DNA of 64,000 nt from Solimicrobium sp043758755 (GCA_043758755.1 JAYVMW010000059.1:1-64000); one strand, 5' to 3'; shown: positions 25,167 through 35,107, numbered from the stretch's first letter. The notes: generated from the letters alone by a model not told the origin. Translations and numbers: made by a program.

Positions 25167-25523
25167 ATGAACACAACGATCTACCACAACCCCAAATGCG
25201 GCACCTCACGCAACACGCTGGCCCTGATACGCAACACCGGTGAAGAACCAGTTGTCATTGAATATCTGATCAATCCGCCCACCCGTGCCGAGCTGCTTGA
25301 TCTGATCGCTGCGATGAATATTCCCGTACGTGCACTGCTCCGAAGAAAAGGCACACCCTACGATGAATTCAATCTGGATGACGCAACGCTGTCTGATGAT
25401 GCATTAATTGACTTTATGATTCAGCATCCCATATTAATGAACCGCCCAATAGTAGTAACTGAATTGGGAGCAAAGCTGTGTCGACCTTCCGAGCTGGTGC
25501 TGGACCTTCTGTCGCGCCCATAG
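25167..25523 (+). CDS. arsC: ArsC-family arsenate reductase (glutaredoxin type)
   Basis: This 118-residue protein has the thioredoxin-fold ArsC signature: NPKCGTSRNTLALI (catalytic Cys12 followed by a Ser/Arg-rich loop), VIEYLINPPTRAELLDLI, LLRRKGTPYDE and the terminal HPILMNRPIVV segment that carries the arsenate-binding Arg. The reaction would be glutaredoxin-linked reduction of arsenate to arsenite. The length is normal for the short form. There is no arsB/arsR nearby, so it stands alone and could instead be a related YffB/Spx-like reductase; the NRPIV motif favours ArsC. Confidence 0.88.
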   Translation: MNTTIYHNPKCGTSRNTLALIRNTGEEPVVIEYLINPPTRAELLDLIAAMNIPVRALLRRKGTPYDEFNLDDATLSDDALIDFMIQHPILMNRPIVVTELGAKLCRPSELVLDLLSRP

Positions 25524-25618
25524 TTAGGCGCGTTCACAAAAGAAGATGGTGAGCAAGTCATTGATAACGAGGGACAGCGCCGCCCAGCTGTAATGAAAAC
25601 CGACGAAAAAAAATAGCA

Positions 25619-27028
25619 ATGAACGAGATCATCTGTCCGCACTGCGGAAAAGCATTCAAAATCGATGAAGCAGGGTACGCAAATATCCTCAAACAGGTGC
25701 GCGACAGCGACTTTGATAAACAGTTGCACGAGCGGCTCGAATTGGCGGAGCAGGATAAACGCAATGCCGTCGAACTCGCCCAAACCAGGCTGGCCAGTGA
25801 ACTGCAGAGCGCTGCCGCGGCCAAGGACACCGAGATCCAGGCACTCAAAGCCAAAATTGAAGCCGGTGAGGCGGCGCGCAAACTTGCGGATACCGAAGCC
25901 CTTAACTCCCTGGAAAAAGAGCGCAAGGCGCTCGCCAACCAGCTTGAGCAGGCAAAAAATGACCGGCAGGCCGCGCTTGCGCTGGCCGACGCGCGGCTCG
26001 TGAATGAACTGCAAAAAGTGGCCTCCACCAAGGAAGCAGAGATTCAACAACTTAAGGCCAGGCTGGATTCGATTGAGGTTACTCAGAAACTCGCCATTAC
26101 CGAGGCGGTGATTGTGGTTGAGAAGCAGCGTGATGAACTTAAAAGTGGTCTGGAAAGAGCGGAGCTTGAGAAGCAGCTGGCCGAAAAGTCGCTCAAAGAC
26201 AAGTACGAAACGCAAATCAAGGATCGCGACGATGCAATCGAGCGGCTGCGCGACATGAAGGTCCGCCTGTCAACCAAGATGGTTGGCGAAACGCTCGAGC
26301 AGCACTGCGAAACCGAATTCAACCGAATTCGTGCAACGGCGTTTCCCAGAGCCTATTTTGAGAAAGACAACGACGCACGAACTGGCAGCAAGGGTGACTA
26401 CATTTTTCGTGATCTGGATGAGGCCGGCACCGAGATCGTCTCGATTATGTTTGAAATGAAGAACGAAAGCGATCGCACCGCAACCAAGACCAGGAATGAA
26501 GACTTCCTGAAGGAGCTCGACAAAGATCGTATCGAGAAGGGCTGCGAGTATGCGGTGCTGGTTTCCCTGCTAGAGCCCGACAGCGAGTTATACAATACCG
26601 GGATTGTCGACGTGTTCCACCGCTACCCAAAGATGTATATCGTCCGACCGCAGTTCTTTATTCCCATCATCACGTTGCTGCGCAATGCAGCGATGAACTC
26701 GCTCAAGTATAAATCGGAGCTCGCGCTGGTCAGAGCGCAGAACATCGATATCACCAATTTTGAAAACGAACTGGAAACCTTCAAAAGCACATTCGCGCGC
26801 AACTATGACCTTGCTTCCAAGCGCTTTCAGATCGCGATCGATGAAATTGACAAGTCGATTGACCACCTGCAGAAAACCAAGGAAGCACTGCTTGGTACTG
26901 ATCGCAATCTCCGACTTGCGAACGACAAGGCACAGGACGTGACGATTAAGAAGCTGACTCGCAACAATCCGACGATGGCCGCAAAATTTACTGAGCTCAG
27001 GAACAGTGATCCGGCCGATGTTGAATAA
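25619..27028 (+). CDS. DUF2130 coiled-coil protein
   Basis: This 469-residue protein starts with a zinc-ribbon-like IICPHCGKAF (only one CxxC visible). A long charged coiled coil follows at about 35-215, rich in A/E/K/Q heptads. The conserved DUF2130 domain begins at about 220 (KMVGETLEQHCETEFNRIR, YIFRDLDEAGTEIVSIMFEMKNE and FLKELDKDRIEKGCEYAVLVSLLEPDSELYNTGI). This domain has a restriction-endonuclease-like look (D...EMKNE) reminiscent of RmuC-type proteins. The function is unproven. Gene context is unhelpful: ArsC upstream, an unknown membrane protein downstream on the other strand. Confidence 0.85.
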   Translation: MNEIICPHCGKAFKIDEAGYANILKQVRDSDFDKQLHERLELAEQDKRNAVELAQTRLASELQSAAAAKDTEIQALKAKIEAGEAARKLADTEALNSLEKERKALANQLEQAKNDRQAALALADARLVNELQKVASTKEAEIQQLKARLDSIEVTQKLAITEAVIVVEKQRDELKSGLERAELEKQLAEKSLKDKYETQIKDRDDAIERLRDMKVRLSTKMVGETLEQHCETEFNRIRATAFPRAYFEKDNDARTGSKGDYIFRDLDEAGTEIVSIMFEMKNESDRTATKTRNEDFLKELDKDRIEKGCEYAVLVSLLEPDSELYNTGIVDVFHRYPKMYIVRPQFFIPIITLLRNAAMNSLKYKSELALVRAQNIDITNFENELETFKSTFARNYDLASKRFQIAIDEIDKSIDHLQKTKEALLGTDRNLRLANDKAQDVTIKKLTRNNPTMAAKFTELRNSDPADVE

Positions 27029-27085
27029 CTTGGCAGATTGGTGCTCACAATGAGACGCCGGTAACCAGGCATGAAATTAGCGGTG

Positions 27086-27619
27086 CTATCGCCTGTCGAT
27101 CGGTACACGAGAAGAAGGTACGTACTTACGTGTACGCTGAACGTGGCGATTCTTTTGGCCCAGCGTCATTGACGCGTCAATGATATTCTGAGACCACATC
27201 GCAGCATGGAAATTTTTAATGATCTGCTGGTGCTGTGTTGCGGTGTTGTGATGCTGGACTGGTGTCGACGTAAATGGGGGGCGCAGCCCAGGTGCCATCT
27301 GCCTTTCGTACCTGTCGCTGTCATTTGTGTCTATGTCGACTATGGCTGCCAGGACCGCGACAATACCAATATATACGGCCAAACCTATTGGTCCAAACAA
27401 TATCGTCGCCCCCGCACACCCGGCACCAAATAGAAGCACACCTGCCGTTCCCTTAAAACATGTACTGTTGAATAACTTCGCGAAACCTTGAAAAGCTTTC
27501 TTCGATCCCGCGTTTACCAGGGTAGCCGCTTCTGGCGCCTGGTAGGTGCCAATTCCTTTTTGGCCATGCAAATTAGCTGAAGATGGGGTTGAACGACTGG
27601 ATTCGAGACCGATAGCCAT
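27086..27619 (-). CDS. small hypothetical membrane protein
   Basis: This frame of about 177 residues starts at ATG 27619 with a GAAAGAG site. It shows a serine-rich N-terminus, two adjacent hydrophobic helices (GTAGVLLFGAGCAGATILFG and PIGLAVYIGIVAVLAAIVDI at about 60-100) and a polar, basic C-terminus with several His and Arg. No family is recognised. The helical pair and open frame are protein-like, but there is no neighbour to support it and it could be an orphan acquired gene. Confidence 0.5.
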   Translation of the reverse strand: MAIGLESSRSTPSSANLHGQKGIGTYQAPEAATLVNAGSKKAFQGFAKLFNSTCFKGTAGVLLFGAGCAGATILFGPIGLAVYIGIVAVLAAIVDIDTNDSDRYERQMAPGLRPPFTSTPVQHHNTATQHQQIIKNFHAAMWSQNIIDASMTLGQKNRHVQRTRKYVPSSRVPIDRR

Positions 27620-28003
27620 GATGAGCACTCTTTCAATTTATGTGGAATTGCAAAGACGCATTCAATTGGTGAATCCGCTACCGGTCAGCATTAAGAGACT
27701 GTTGGGCAATTTTAAGTTTCCATCAAGATCGACTGTCAGATCATATCGAAACCAGTATTTAATCAGGGTTTCTACCGGTCGATTCAACCGTGAAGAAAAC
27801 TTTCGGGAAAGAATGGCTGGGTTTTGGGTTGCCGGTATTGTGCGGACACTGCTGCGTCAATCGCAATGCCGGTGTTTTAAGTTGATGCTGCAGTCATGGT
27901 CATTGCCAGCGAAATCAATCGGGTAGACGAAGCAAAAGTGAAAGCAATTGTCGGGGCCATCAGAAAGGCGGTTCGGTGGTGGATATCGCATTGCGCTGAC
28001 TGA
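27620..28003. other. gene-poor stretch with IS481-like end
   Basis: About 380 bases have no convincing gene on either strand. CTGTCAGATCATATCGAAAC at 27733-27752 matches the putative IS481 end at 15344 with one mismatch in 20, hinting at a decayed insertion. The remainder is unassigned. Confidence 0.4.
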
Positions 28004-28969
28004 CTAGCCCATATTAATAGCTGAAAAATCCCGCTGCAATCTGGAGCGATCCACTGGCGTTTTGCCGTTGATCAAAATAATATCGGCACTGCGTGCCACT
28101 TCTACATGCAAACTATCTGACAGGCAAGACAGCAGTCCGCCGGTCCGGTATGCAAACCGTGCGTGCAGCAAATCTCCAACCCGCACGTTAACCGGCTCGG
28201 CCAGCGGAAATGCCATGTAGCGGTTGAGCCAGTTGATGCTGGATTCGGTTTCTTCCACCAGCGCCAGAATGTTTTTGGTAATGAAACGCAGTGCACTGAC
28301 GGTGCCTTCCTTGTGGATCAGAAACGATCCTTGCCATGCGATATCCAGTGCATTGGGCTGATTTAAATCCATGGTGCTGTACAGCGTGGGTGGTGCCAGT
28401 TCGACCGTGCCTGGCAGATTTCCAGACAATTCCTGCACCTGGATTATCGGTGCCTGATAGCCATGGTAGTCGTAGGTCTGTTGCAAAGTCTGCACCGCCA
28501 TTAACACCGCAGTGGGAATCATCACCGGCAATGGTCCGCCAAAACGCGCCAGGTAGCGCTGTTTGAATGACTCGACCATTTCAATCTGCTTTTCGCGCAG
28601 CATAGCCACATGAATCATTTCGCAAATCATCACGTCTACCGGTTCGGGGGGGAGATACTCAAACGCATTCGCCTGTACTACTTCAACCTTGTGACCATTG
28701 GCATTTTTCGCCAGCAATTTGCGCGACTCGGCAACCAGCTCCGGGTTCATTTCCACGCACCATACCTTGGCAGCCTTTTGCGCTGCGAACCAGGACAACA
28801 CGCCGGTGCCGCCTCCCAGTTCCAGTACCTTTGCGCCAGGAAAGACCACATGATCTATCGCAGCCTTGAAATTCTCCATGCGATTGTCATCCATGAGCAT
28901 GCTGTGGTGGTATTGGAGCGGGATGAATTGACCCAGATAACTCTGTTCTGCCTGGCTTTCGGTCAGCAT
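28004..28969 (-). CDS. class I SAM-dependent methyltransferase (PRMT-like)
   Basis: This 321-residue cytoplasmic protein has a Rossmann-fold SAM site: motif I VLELGGGTGVLSWFAAQKAA at about 50-69, motif II VWCVEMNPEL and a post-II NAFEYLPPEPVDVMICEMIH. The 'double-E'-like ICEMIH and the beta-barrel-like C-terminus resemble protein arginine methyltransferases and related bacterial enzymes. The substrate is unknown. The start has an AAGGGC site. It is divergent from the esterase gene. Confidence 0.85.
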   Translation of the reverse strand: MLTESQAEQSYLGQFIPLQYHHSMLMDDNRMENFKAAIDHVVFPGAKVLELGGGTGVLSWFAAQKAAKVWCVEMNPELVAESRKLLAKNANGHKVEVVQANAFEYLPPEPVDVMICEMIHVAMLREKQIEMVESFKQRYLARFGGPLPVMIPTAVLMAVQTLQQTYDYHGYQAPIIQVQELSGNLPGTVELAPPTLYSTMDLNQPNALDIAWQGSFLIHKEGTVSALRFITKNILALVEETESSINWLNRYMAFPLAEPVNVRVGDLLHARFAYRTGGLLSCLSDSLHVEVARSADIILINGKTPVDRSRLQRDFSAINMG

Positions 28970-29242
28970 GGCTGCCCTTTCTAAGTAGTCGGACTTGTTG
29001 TCGATTGATTATTGGCAGGCAGCGCACACCTGCAGCGCAATTCCCGCCTGGGTCCATTATCTGATGATGCAATGATATTCAAGGCCAGAAAAGCAGCGGC
29101 TTTGCGTCCCAATTCCGCTTCCGTATCGGGAACGATCAAGATTGTTGGGTATTCATGGTGCACCGCAGCATAATGTGTGTGATACTGAAGGTAGCGGACC
29201 TGTATTGACAGGTTGATCCCGATCCTTGACAAGGGGTGATCG

Positions 29243-30304
29243 ATGAAACAGAACTTCAGCGCAAAGTTATTTTTAAAACTAAAAGGTGCTATGACAGCAG
29301 CAATCAATAAAATAAGCCGGTCCAACACGGACGGGCCTGAACTGGAGTTTGCGGATGCGTGGAAGGGGCTCAAGGCCAAGTTCGCTCCCGCACCGCAACA
29401 GCGCGAAAGTGGCGCACCTGTAACCGGTGCAGATACTTTCATCGCCGGTTCCTATACCCATCTCTGCGGCAGCCTTAAATATCATGTCTTTATTCCGCCC
29501 AACTACCATGCAGACATGCCCTTGATGGTGATGCTGCATGGCTGTGCGCAGGATGCTGAAAATTTTGCCGCCGGAACCGGCATGAATGAGCTTGCCCGGC
29601 AACTTGGCTTCGTGGTGCTGTATCCGACCCAGTCACGCATGGCCAATACCAATCAATGCTGGAACTGGTTCAAGTCCGGCAATCAACATCGGGATATGGG
29701 CGAACCGGCCGTTATCGCCGACCTGACCCGGGAAATCATGGCTACCTATCAGATCAATCCCGATAAAGTGTTTATTGCCGGCCTGTCAGCGGGCGGCGCC
29801 ATGGCCTATATTGTCGGCAGTCAGTATCCGGAACTGTATGCGGCAATCGGCGTGCATTCAGGTTTGTTGTATCGCGGAATAACCAATATGTTTTCCGCCA
29901 TGGCAGCGATGAAAACCGGCGCGGAGCAGGTTGGCCAGATCGAAGAGTTGCAAACACAGTACTTGGATTACGCCATGTCACAAGCGCCAGTGAGCCAAAC
30001 TGCTGTGCCGCTCATTGTCTTTCATGGTGATAATGATTTGGTTGTGGACGCGCAAAACGCTGCTGACCTGATGGCCTACCATCATCAGCAAAGCAGTTTT
30101 GAACAGCGTCAGGATAGAGAATCGGCACAACCTTACAGCTATACACGCACGACCTACCAGAACGAGCAGGGTGAAAATCTGGCCGAGCAATGGATCATTC
30201 ACGGCGCCGGTCACGCCTGGTCCGGTGGCTGCGAGGAAGGCAGCTTCGCTGACGCAAATGGTCCCGACGCCAGTGCGGAAATGATGCGTTTTTTTATGCA
30301 ATAA
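29243..30304 (+). CDS. PHB-depolymerase-family esterase
   Basis: This 353-residue alpha/beta hydrolase is of the extracellular PHB depolymerase type 1 catalytic family (esterase_phd). It shows MLHGCAQDAENFAAGTGMNE at about 100 (oxyanion region), a WNWF segment, the nucleophile elbow GLSAGGAMAYIVG, the acid in FHGDNDLVVD and the terminal His in HGAGHAWSGG. ATG follows AAGGGGTG. There is no clear signal peptide at the N-terminus, so it may be intracellular despite the family name. Possible substrates are short-chain hydroxyalkanoate polymers, oligomers or other esters. Confidence 0.88.
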   Translation: MKQNFSAKLFLKLKGAMTAAINKISRSNTDGPELEFADAWKGLKAKFAPAPQQRESGAPVTGADTFIAGSYTHLCGSLKYHVFIPPNYHADMPLMVMLHGCAQDAENFAAGTGMNELARQLGFVVLYPTQSRMANTNQCWNWFKSGNQHRDMGEPAVIADLTREIMATYQINPDKVFIAGLSAGGAMAYIVGSQYPELYAAIGVHSGLLYRGITNMFSAMAAMKTGAEQVGQIEELQTQYLDYAMSQAPVSQTAVPLIVFHGDNDLVVDAQNAADLMAYHHQQSSFEQRQDRESAQPYSYTRTTYQNEQGENLAEQWIIHGAGHAWSGGCEEGSFADANGPDASAEMMRFFMQ

Positions 30305-30419
30305 GTTCACAAGTGCCAGCAAAAAAGATTAATGGGCGTTAATTTTTGCAGAATTTCGTTGCATTAAGACATCTTTTCATCTATATCTGTTCTTGTCCCT
30401 TTGCCCCTCGAAGCTATTC

Positions 30420-32870
30420 ATGAATCAATATCAATCTATCATTCAATTAGCCAGACAAAGCGCACTCAAACGGTTCTCTTCGCTGGTGCAGCGTATGGCA
30501 CAGAATTCAGACCAGGAATTTGCCAGGGTGCTGTCGGTTAATTCGGCCAGTACCGATTACACCACACTGAATTCTGCGCGCAATTTTCTGCGCAACGGCG
30601 GCGATGAATTACTGAAGAATATCGAAACGCTGTATCAACAGAAATTGGAGCAGGCACTGCAGTCGATGTTTTCCAATGAGCCCGTTGAGGTCAAGAAGTT
30701 CACCGCGGCCAACCTGACACTGATCGACGACAGTACCATGAACCGCCAGATCGAAGTCGGACATCTGGTCGGCAGACTGAGCGCTTCGTGCAGTGACAGT
30801 CTTAGCCTGGTCAATATCATTATTTCCCAGTTGCTCGGAAAAACCCAGGTCCGTGAAAAAGATAATCCGTTCCGTCCGGACCTGATGGCCTACACCCTGC
30901 ATGAAGTGCTGAGCACCATGGTCCAGGATGAGGGTGTCAGAAATTTCCTGTTGAATTATTCAACCAATTCGCTGGCGCTATATCTGCCCGAGTACTACGT
31001 TGAACTGTGCGAGATCTTCAAGTCCGGCGGGATCAGTCCCAAAATATTCACGCGCCCGACTGCGGGCAATCCTTATCATTCTGAACCTCAGGCCAGGCCA
31101 ACTTCCGAACGGCGGATCGCCAACCAGAAAATCGCCGGGCAGAATAACAGCACGGACGGTGCACAGCAGGCCGGGCTGCTGTCTGACGGATCTGCCTCGC
31201 CGGAACTGGTGCCGATGATGCAGCGGATTTTATCGCTCATGCAGCAGCAATTTCCCAACGCCGGATACGGTCAGAATGCGGGCAACTCGGGCGATGTGGT
31301 TGATTCAACCCAGATTAATCCGCTGGCCGCTTTCCAGACATTGATCAACAATCTGTACGCGGGTGCAGGGGCGAATGGTTCAGGTGGCGCGGTGGGCATG
31401 CCGCAGGGTGGCGGTTCTGGCGGCTATGCACGTGGCGCAGCCAGCATGGCTGGTGCCTCACCGGAATTGCTGGCACTGTTGAATGAATTCCAGATGCTGG
31501 CTTCCGGCCCGCGCGGCGCTGACGGTCAGTCTGCGTCATCCGAAATTCCAATGACTGCCATAGCCGAAAAGCTGGACAGTGCCCATGTCAGCCCGTCCGA
31601 ACGCATGGCGATGGATCTGGTGGCGGTTTTGTTCGAATTGATCGGTCGTGATGAGCAGATTCCGGAAGGACTGCGCCAACAGATGGGGCGGCTGCAGATT
31701 CCATTTCTGAAATCGGCGGTGCTGGATCACGGTACGCTGGAACAGGTAGACCACCCGACCCGCAAATTGTTGAATCATATGGGCATGGTCTCGGTCGGAC
31801 TGCCAGTTGAATCGAAATATGGGCAGGACGTGGATTCCGAAATCAAGCGCATTGTTAAAACAGTTCTTGCCGACTTTAATAATGACACCGGCATTTTTGT
31901 AAAATGTCTGGATGAGCTGAAAAAATTCATGGGCGAAGAATTGCGGCGCGCCGACGCAATCAATAAAAGCAATATCGATGCAATTGAAGAGGTGCAAAGA
32001 ACCAGTGATCTGACCTTCGGCATCAAATCGTCGGTACGTGAAATGCTGCAGCCGCTGAATCTGGATCCGCGCATTTCGGATTTTTGCATGAATATCTGGG
32101 TGCCGGTGCTGGTCAAAGCTTCTTCCAAAATAATGAAGGCCGAAGGGGAGGAGGAAAAAAACACCCGCGCCAAGCTGCAGGTGTTTTTTAATGCGTTGCC
32201 GGAACTGGTCTGGAGTGCTCAGGAAAAGGCCACCACCGAAGACCGGCTGGCCTTGATCAAGCTGTTGCCCAAGCTGGTGAAAATTATTAAAAGCGGCATG
32301 AAGGCCCTGCAGATTTCGGATGAAGAAGCGCAGCAGTCACTGGATCAGCTTCTGGCGGTTCATGCGCACGTGCTGGCCAATAACGGTGTTGACGCGAAAA
32401 ATAAATTGCCGACTCTGGAACAGTTACGCGAGATGTTCAAGGTGGAAGCGATTCAGGAAGATGCCCCAACTTCAAAGGCGATTGCGCGACCACCGTTAGA
32501 CAGCGCAGCGATCCAGGCCGCGCTGGCCAGAAAAGGAATGACGGCCATTTTGCACATCAGTGCGGCGCAGGGATACGGGGCAGATCTGGAGCATGAGTGG
32601 TTGGCTGACATGCAGGTCGGTACCCGGATTGAGTGGAAGATGAACGACATCTATAACCTCGGGCGCCTGATCTGGGTGGATAAACATCAGACGCTGTACA
32701 TGTTCAGGATGGATAAATCTCGCACCCCATTAATTTATTGTCCGGTGTCGTTGAGCAAGGCGCTGCGTGAAGGAACCATTACGTTTGTGGAAAGCGCGCC
32801 GGCCTTTGAGCGCGCAATCGAGTCTTTGCTGGAGAACGCCGAAACCATGAAAAAACTGGATATGCCGTGA
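30420..32870 (+). CDS. DUF1631 family protein
   Basis: This large protein of about 816 residues belongs to the betaproteobacterial DUF1631 family. ATG 30420 is preferred over an upstream TTG at 30393. The N-terminal half is helical. A Gly/Ala/Ser-rich low-complexity stretch (about residues 300-345, GAGANGSGGAVGMPQGGGSG) separates it from the conserved C-terminal part (DNDTGIFVKCLDELKKFMGE and VPVLVKASSKIMKAEGEEEK). The last 110 residues (LEHEWLADMQVGTRIEWKMN ... VSLSKALREG) look like a PilZ-type small domain. The function is not established. It is convergent with the RIO kinase gene (6-bp gap). Confidence 0.85.
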   Translation: MNQYQSIIQLARQSALKRFSSLVQRMAQNSDQEFARVLSVNSASTDYTTLNSARNFLRNGGDELLKNIETLYQQKLEQALQSMFSNEPVEVKKFTAANLTLIDDSTMNRQIEVGHLVGRLSASCSDSLSLVNIIISQLLGKTQVREKDNPFRPDLMAYTLHEVLSTMVQDEGVRNFLLNYSTNSLALYLPEYYVELCEIFKSGGISPKIFTRPTAGNPYHSEPQARPTSERRIANQKIAGQNNSTDGAQQAGLLSDGSASPELVPMMQRILSLMQQQFPNAGYGQNAGNSGDVVDSTQINPLAAFQTLINNLYAGAGANGSGGAVGMPQGGGSGGYARGAASMAGASPELLALLNEFQMLASGPRGADGQSASSEIPMTAIAEKLDSAHVSPSERMAMDLVAVLFELIGRDEQIPEGLRQQMGRLQIPFLKSAVLDHGTLEQVDHPTRKLLNHMGMVSVGLPVESKYGQDVDSEIKRIVKTVLADFNNDTGIFVKCLDELKKFMGEELRRADAINKSNIDAIEEVQRTSDLTFGIKSSVREMLQPLNLDPRISDFCMNIWVPVLVKASSKIMKAEGEEEKNTRAKLQVFFNALPELVWSAQEKATTEDRLALIKLLPKLVKIIKSGMKALQISDEEAQQSLDQLLAVHAHVLANNGVDAKNKLPTLEQLREMFKVEAIQEDAPTSKAIARPPLDSAAIQAALARKGMTAILHISAAQGYGADLEHEWLADMQVGTRIEWKMNDIYNLGRLIWVDKHQTLYMFRMDKSRTPLIYCPVSLSKALREGTITFVESAPAFERAIESLLENAETMKKLDMP

Positions 32871-32876
32871 ACAGAG

Positions 32877-33728
32877 TTATCCCTGCATTTCCATCTGCCT
32901 GCGCACCCGGTCTTCTTCTTCCAGTCGCGCCAGTTCGATTTCATTGATGACCGCGTCGACATCAACAGGCGTGGTTGGAGCCGCAATCTTGCCGGTCAGA
33001 GGCGTGTCCGGGGTGAGTGTGCCGGCCTCGTACAACCGCCATATTTCCTTGCCATATTGACTGCCGATTAATTCCGGTGCTGCCGTGCCAAAGAAGTTGG
33101 CCAGATTGGTGACGTCGCGCTCAAGCATGCCTGCTGCTACGCTGCTGCCAGCAGCGTCAATGGCCTGCGGTAAATCGATGATGACCGGGCCTTGCTCATC
33201 GACCAGAATATTATATTCAGACAGGTCACCATGGATCACCCCGGCATTAAGCATCAATATCACTTCGCGCAATAATTGTGCGTGGTAGTTCAGCGCCAGC
33301 GCATGATCGAGCTTCACATCATTCAAACGGGGTGCGGCGTTGCCATCGGCATCGGTGATCAAATCCATTAACAGGACCCCCTCAAAACAGATGGTCGGTT
33401 TGGGGACCCGCACACCGGCAGCGGCCAGCCGGTACAGCGCGTCGACCTCGGCATTCTGCCAGACTTCTTCTGCCATTTTTTTGCCATAGCGCGAGCCCTT
33501 TTCCATGGCGCGGGCCTGCCGGCTGTTTTTGACGCGGCGCCCTTCCTGATAGGCTACTGCCTGATGAAAGCTGCGCTGATTCGCTTCTTTATACACTTTG
33601 GCACAACGGATTTCTTCACCACAGCGCACTACATAAACGGTCGCTTCTTTGCCGCTCATTAACTGACGCATGACTTCGTCGATCAAACCTTCTTCTACTA
33701 ATGGCTGTATGCGTTTGGGTGTTTTCAT
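32877..33728 (-). CDS. RIO-type serine/threonine protein kinase
   Basis: This 283-residue protein has atypical RIO-kinase features: GKEATVYVVRCGEEIRCAKVYKEA (glycine-rich strand and ATP-binding Lys), the catalytic loop GVIHGDLSEYNILVD (HGDxSxxN) and the metal-binding VIIDLPQAID. All key residues are present. Bacterial RIO kinases have been linked to stress and envelope responses, but the target here is unknown. The acidic/basic C-terminal tail (ELARLEEEDRVRRQMEMQG) is variable in the family. Confidence 0.88.
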   Translation of the reverse strand: MKTPKRIQPLVEEGLIDEVMRQLMSGKEATVYVVRCGEEIRCAKVYKEANQRSFHQAVAYQEGRRVKNSRQARAMEKGSRYGKKMAEEVWQNAEVDALYRLAAAGVRVPKPTICFEGVLLMDLITDADGNAAPRLNDVKLDHALALNYHAQLLREVILMLNAGVIHGDLSEYNILVDEQGPVIIDLPQAIDAAGSSVAAGMLERDVTNLANFFGTAAPELIGSQYGKEIWRLYEAGTLTPDTPLTGKIAAPTTPVDVDAVINEIELARLEEEDRVRRQMEMQG

Positions 33729-34008
33729 TTACTGGGGAGGCAGTTCAGGCGTCTGCGCGGCAGAACGGAGTCGGCTGCAAAATCGCCTGAGTAATCAAAG
33801 ATTGGGCGAGTATAAAGCAGTGAATTTGTTTTTGTGCGAAATTCCTGTTTAATGTTGAAACAGCATTCCAAGCTAAGCCAGTTCCCGGTTACTGCGCTTG
33901 GCCCACCAGCAGAACAACAAACCAGGTAGCGCCGTTGGCGCGAATCACTGCCGTGTCACACATACATCAATTCCTTGTTTGATAGTTGCTTAAGGATAAC
34001 AGACCGCA

Positions 34009-34185
34009 TCAGTGTTCCGATACAACCGTGATTATCCATTCAGCGAACACCCGCACTCGTTTGGGAATATTGCGGCGATGGGGAAACAAAATGCTCATAG
34101 CCATCGGCGCGGGAAGGCGGTCCGGCAACACTTGGACCAGCTCGCCGGTCTGCCGGAAGACATCGGCGGGGCCGTTGCTGCGTTG
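34009..34185 (-). pseudogene. C-terminal remnant of a LysR-family regulator
   Basis: On the minus strand about 55 residues read GPADVFRQTGELVQVLPDRL then PAPMAMSILFPHRRNIPKRV and RVFAEWIITVVSEH before a TGA. This is the end of a LysR substrate-binding domain (the PMxxSxLFPHRR...RVRVF pattern). An in-frame TGA precedes it and no N-terminal part remains. Flanking 33.8-34.0 kb contains nothing else recognisable. Confidence 0.7.
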
Positions 34186-34249
34186 TTGTCACTGGATTAA
34201 TGGTGAGCGCATTGAGGCCAGTGGTGGCATGTTTCTTTGATTGCCCCTG

Positions 34250-35101
34250 TCAGCGCGTGCTGCGTCGGGCCAGAATCACCACCGCAATACCACCCAGTAT
34301 CGCCAGTGAGCACAACACCAGCCGCACTGAAATGGGCTCGTCCAGTATCAGCACCGCACCCAGCGCCGCCAGTACCGGCACACTCAGTTGTACCGTGGCG
34401 GCAATGGTGGCCGGTAGCGTCCGCAATGCCGCATACCAGATTGCGTAGCCCAGTCCGGAAGCAAGCGCGCCAGACAGCAGGGCGTACCACACGCCGGGCG
34501 CACTGGTCGTGGTGCCGTGCAGGTTTAGTCCATACAGCAGCACGGCAAACGGCGCAGCACGCAAAAAATTACCGGCCGTGACCAGCGTTGGATCGCCTTG
34601 GGTTCTGCCGCGTATTGAATACACCCCCCACGCCACACCGGCGCACAGCATAAGCGCAGCGCCGGAAAACGATGACGCAGAAAGGCCGGGCGCGCACAGT
34701 GCAACCAGTCCGCCCAGCGAACTGGCCAGGCCGAGAATTTGCACTGGTGTGAGTCGCTCGCCGCGCAGCAGGCCGTAGCCGATCATGGTTACCTGCACGG
34801 CGCCGAACAGTATCAAGGCGCCGACCGCAGCCGGTAGCGTGGTGTACGAAAAGCTGAAGCCGGCTGCATACACAAACAACGCAAAGCCCGAATACCAGTT
34901 GCCGGTTTTGGTGATATGGGCACCGCGCAGCGCGCAGATCAGCCACAGCACCAGTGCGCCGGAGACCAGTCGTATCAGCGTAAAGCTGGCCGGGTCAATC
35001 TGTGCCGATTTGAGCGCCAGTCGGCACAGCAGTGAATTGCAGGCAAAGGCCACCATGGCGATGGCAGTCAGTGCCAGTGCATTGGTTTTATTCGATGACA
35101 T
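34250..35101 (-). CDS. EamA/DMT-family transporter
   Basis: This 283-residue inner-membrane protein has about ten hydrophobic helices in two EamA repeats (starting ALTAIAMVAFACNSLLCRLA and ALMLCAGVAWGVYSIRGRTQ). DMT carriers generally export metabolites such as amino acids or purines. The start ATG has a GGAGGATTAACAG site lying in the 3' end of the TonB receptor gene, only six bases between stop and start, so it is translated from the same transcript. That couples it to a receptor with a predicted sigma-54 promoter. A role in exporting a chelator or metabolite linked to that receptor is a hypothesis. Confidence 0.85.
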   Translation of the reverse strand: MSSNKTNALALTAIAMVAFACNSLLCRLALKSAQIDPASFTLIRLVSGALVLWLICALRGAHITKTGNWYSGFALFVYAAGFSFSYTTLPAAVGALILFGAVQVTMIGYGLLRGERLTPVQILGLASSLGGLVALCAPGLSASSFSGAALMLCAGVAWGVYSIRGRTQGDPTLVTAGNFLRAAPFAVLLYGLNLHGTTTSAPGVWYALLSGALASGLGYAIWYAALRTLPATIAATVQLSVPVLAALGAVLILDEPISVRLVLCSLAILGGIAVVILARRSTR

Positions 35102-35107
35102 GGTCTG

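Noticed and set aside
27546..27926. 126-codon plus-strand frame
   Set aside because: It runs antisense over the start of the more protein-like minus-strand gene and through the IS481-like end; no recognisable family.
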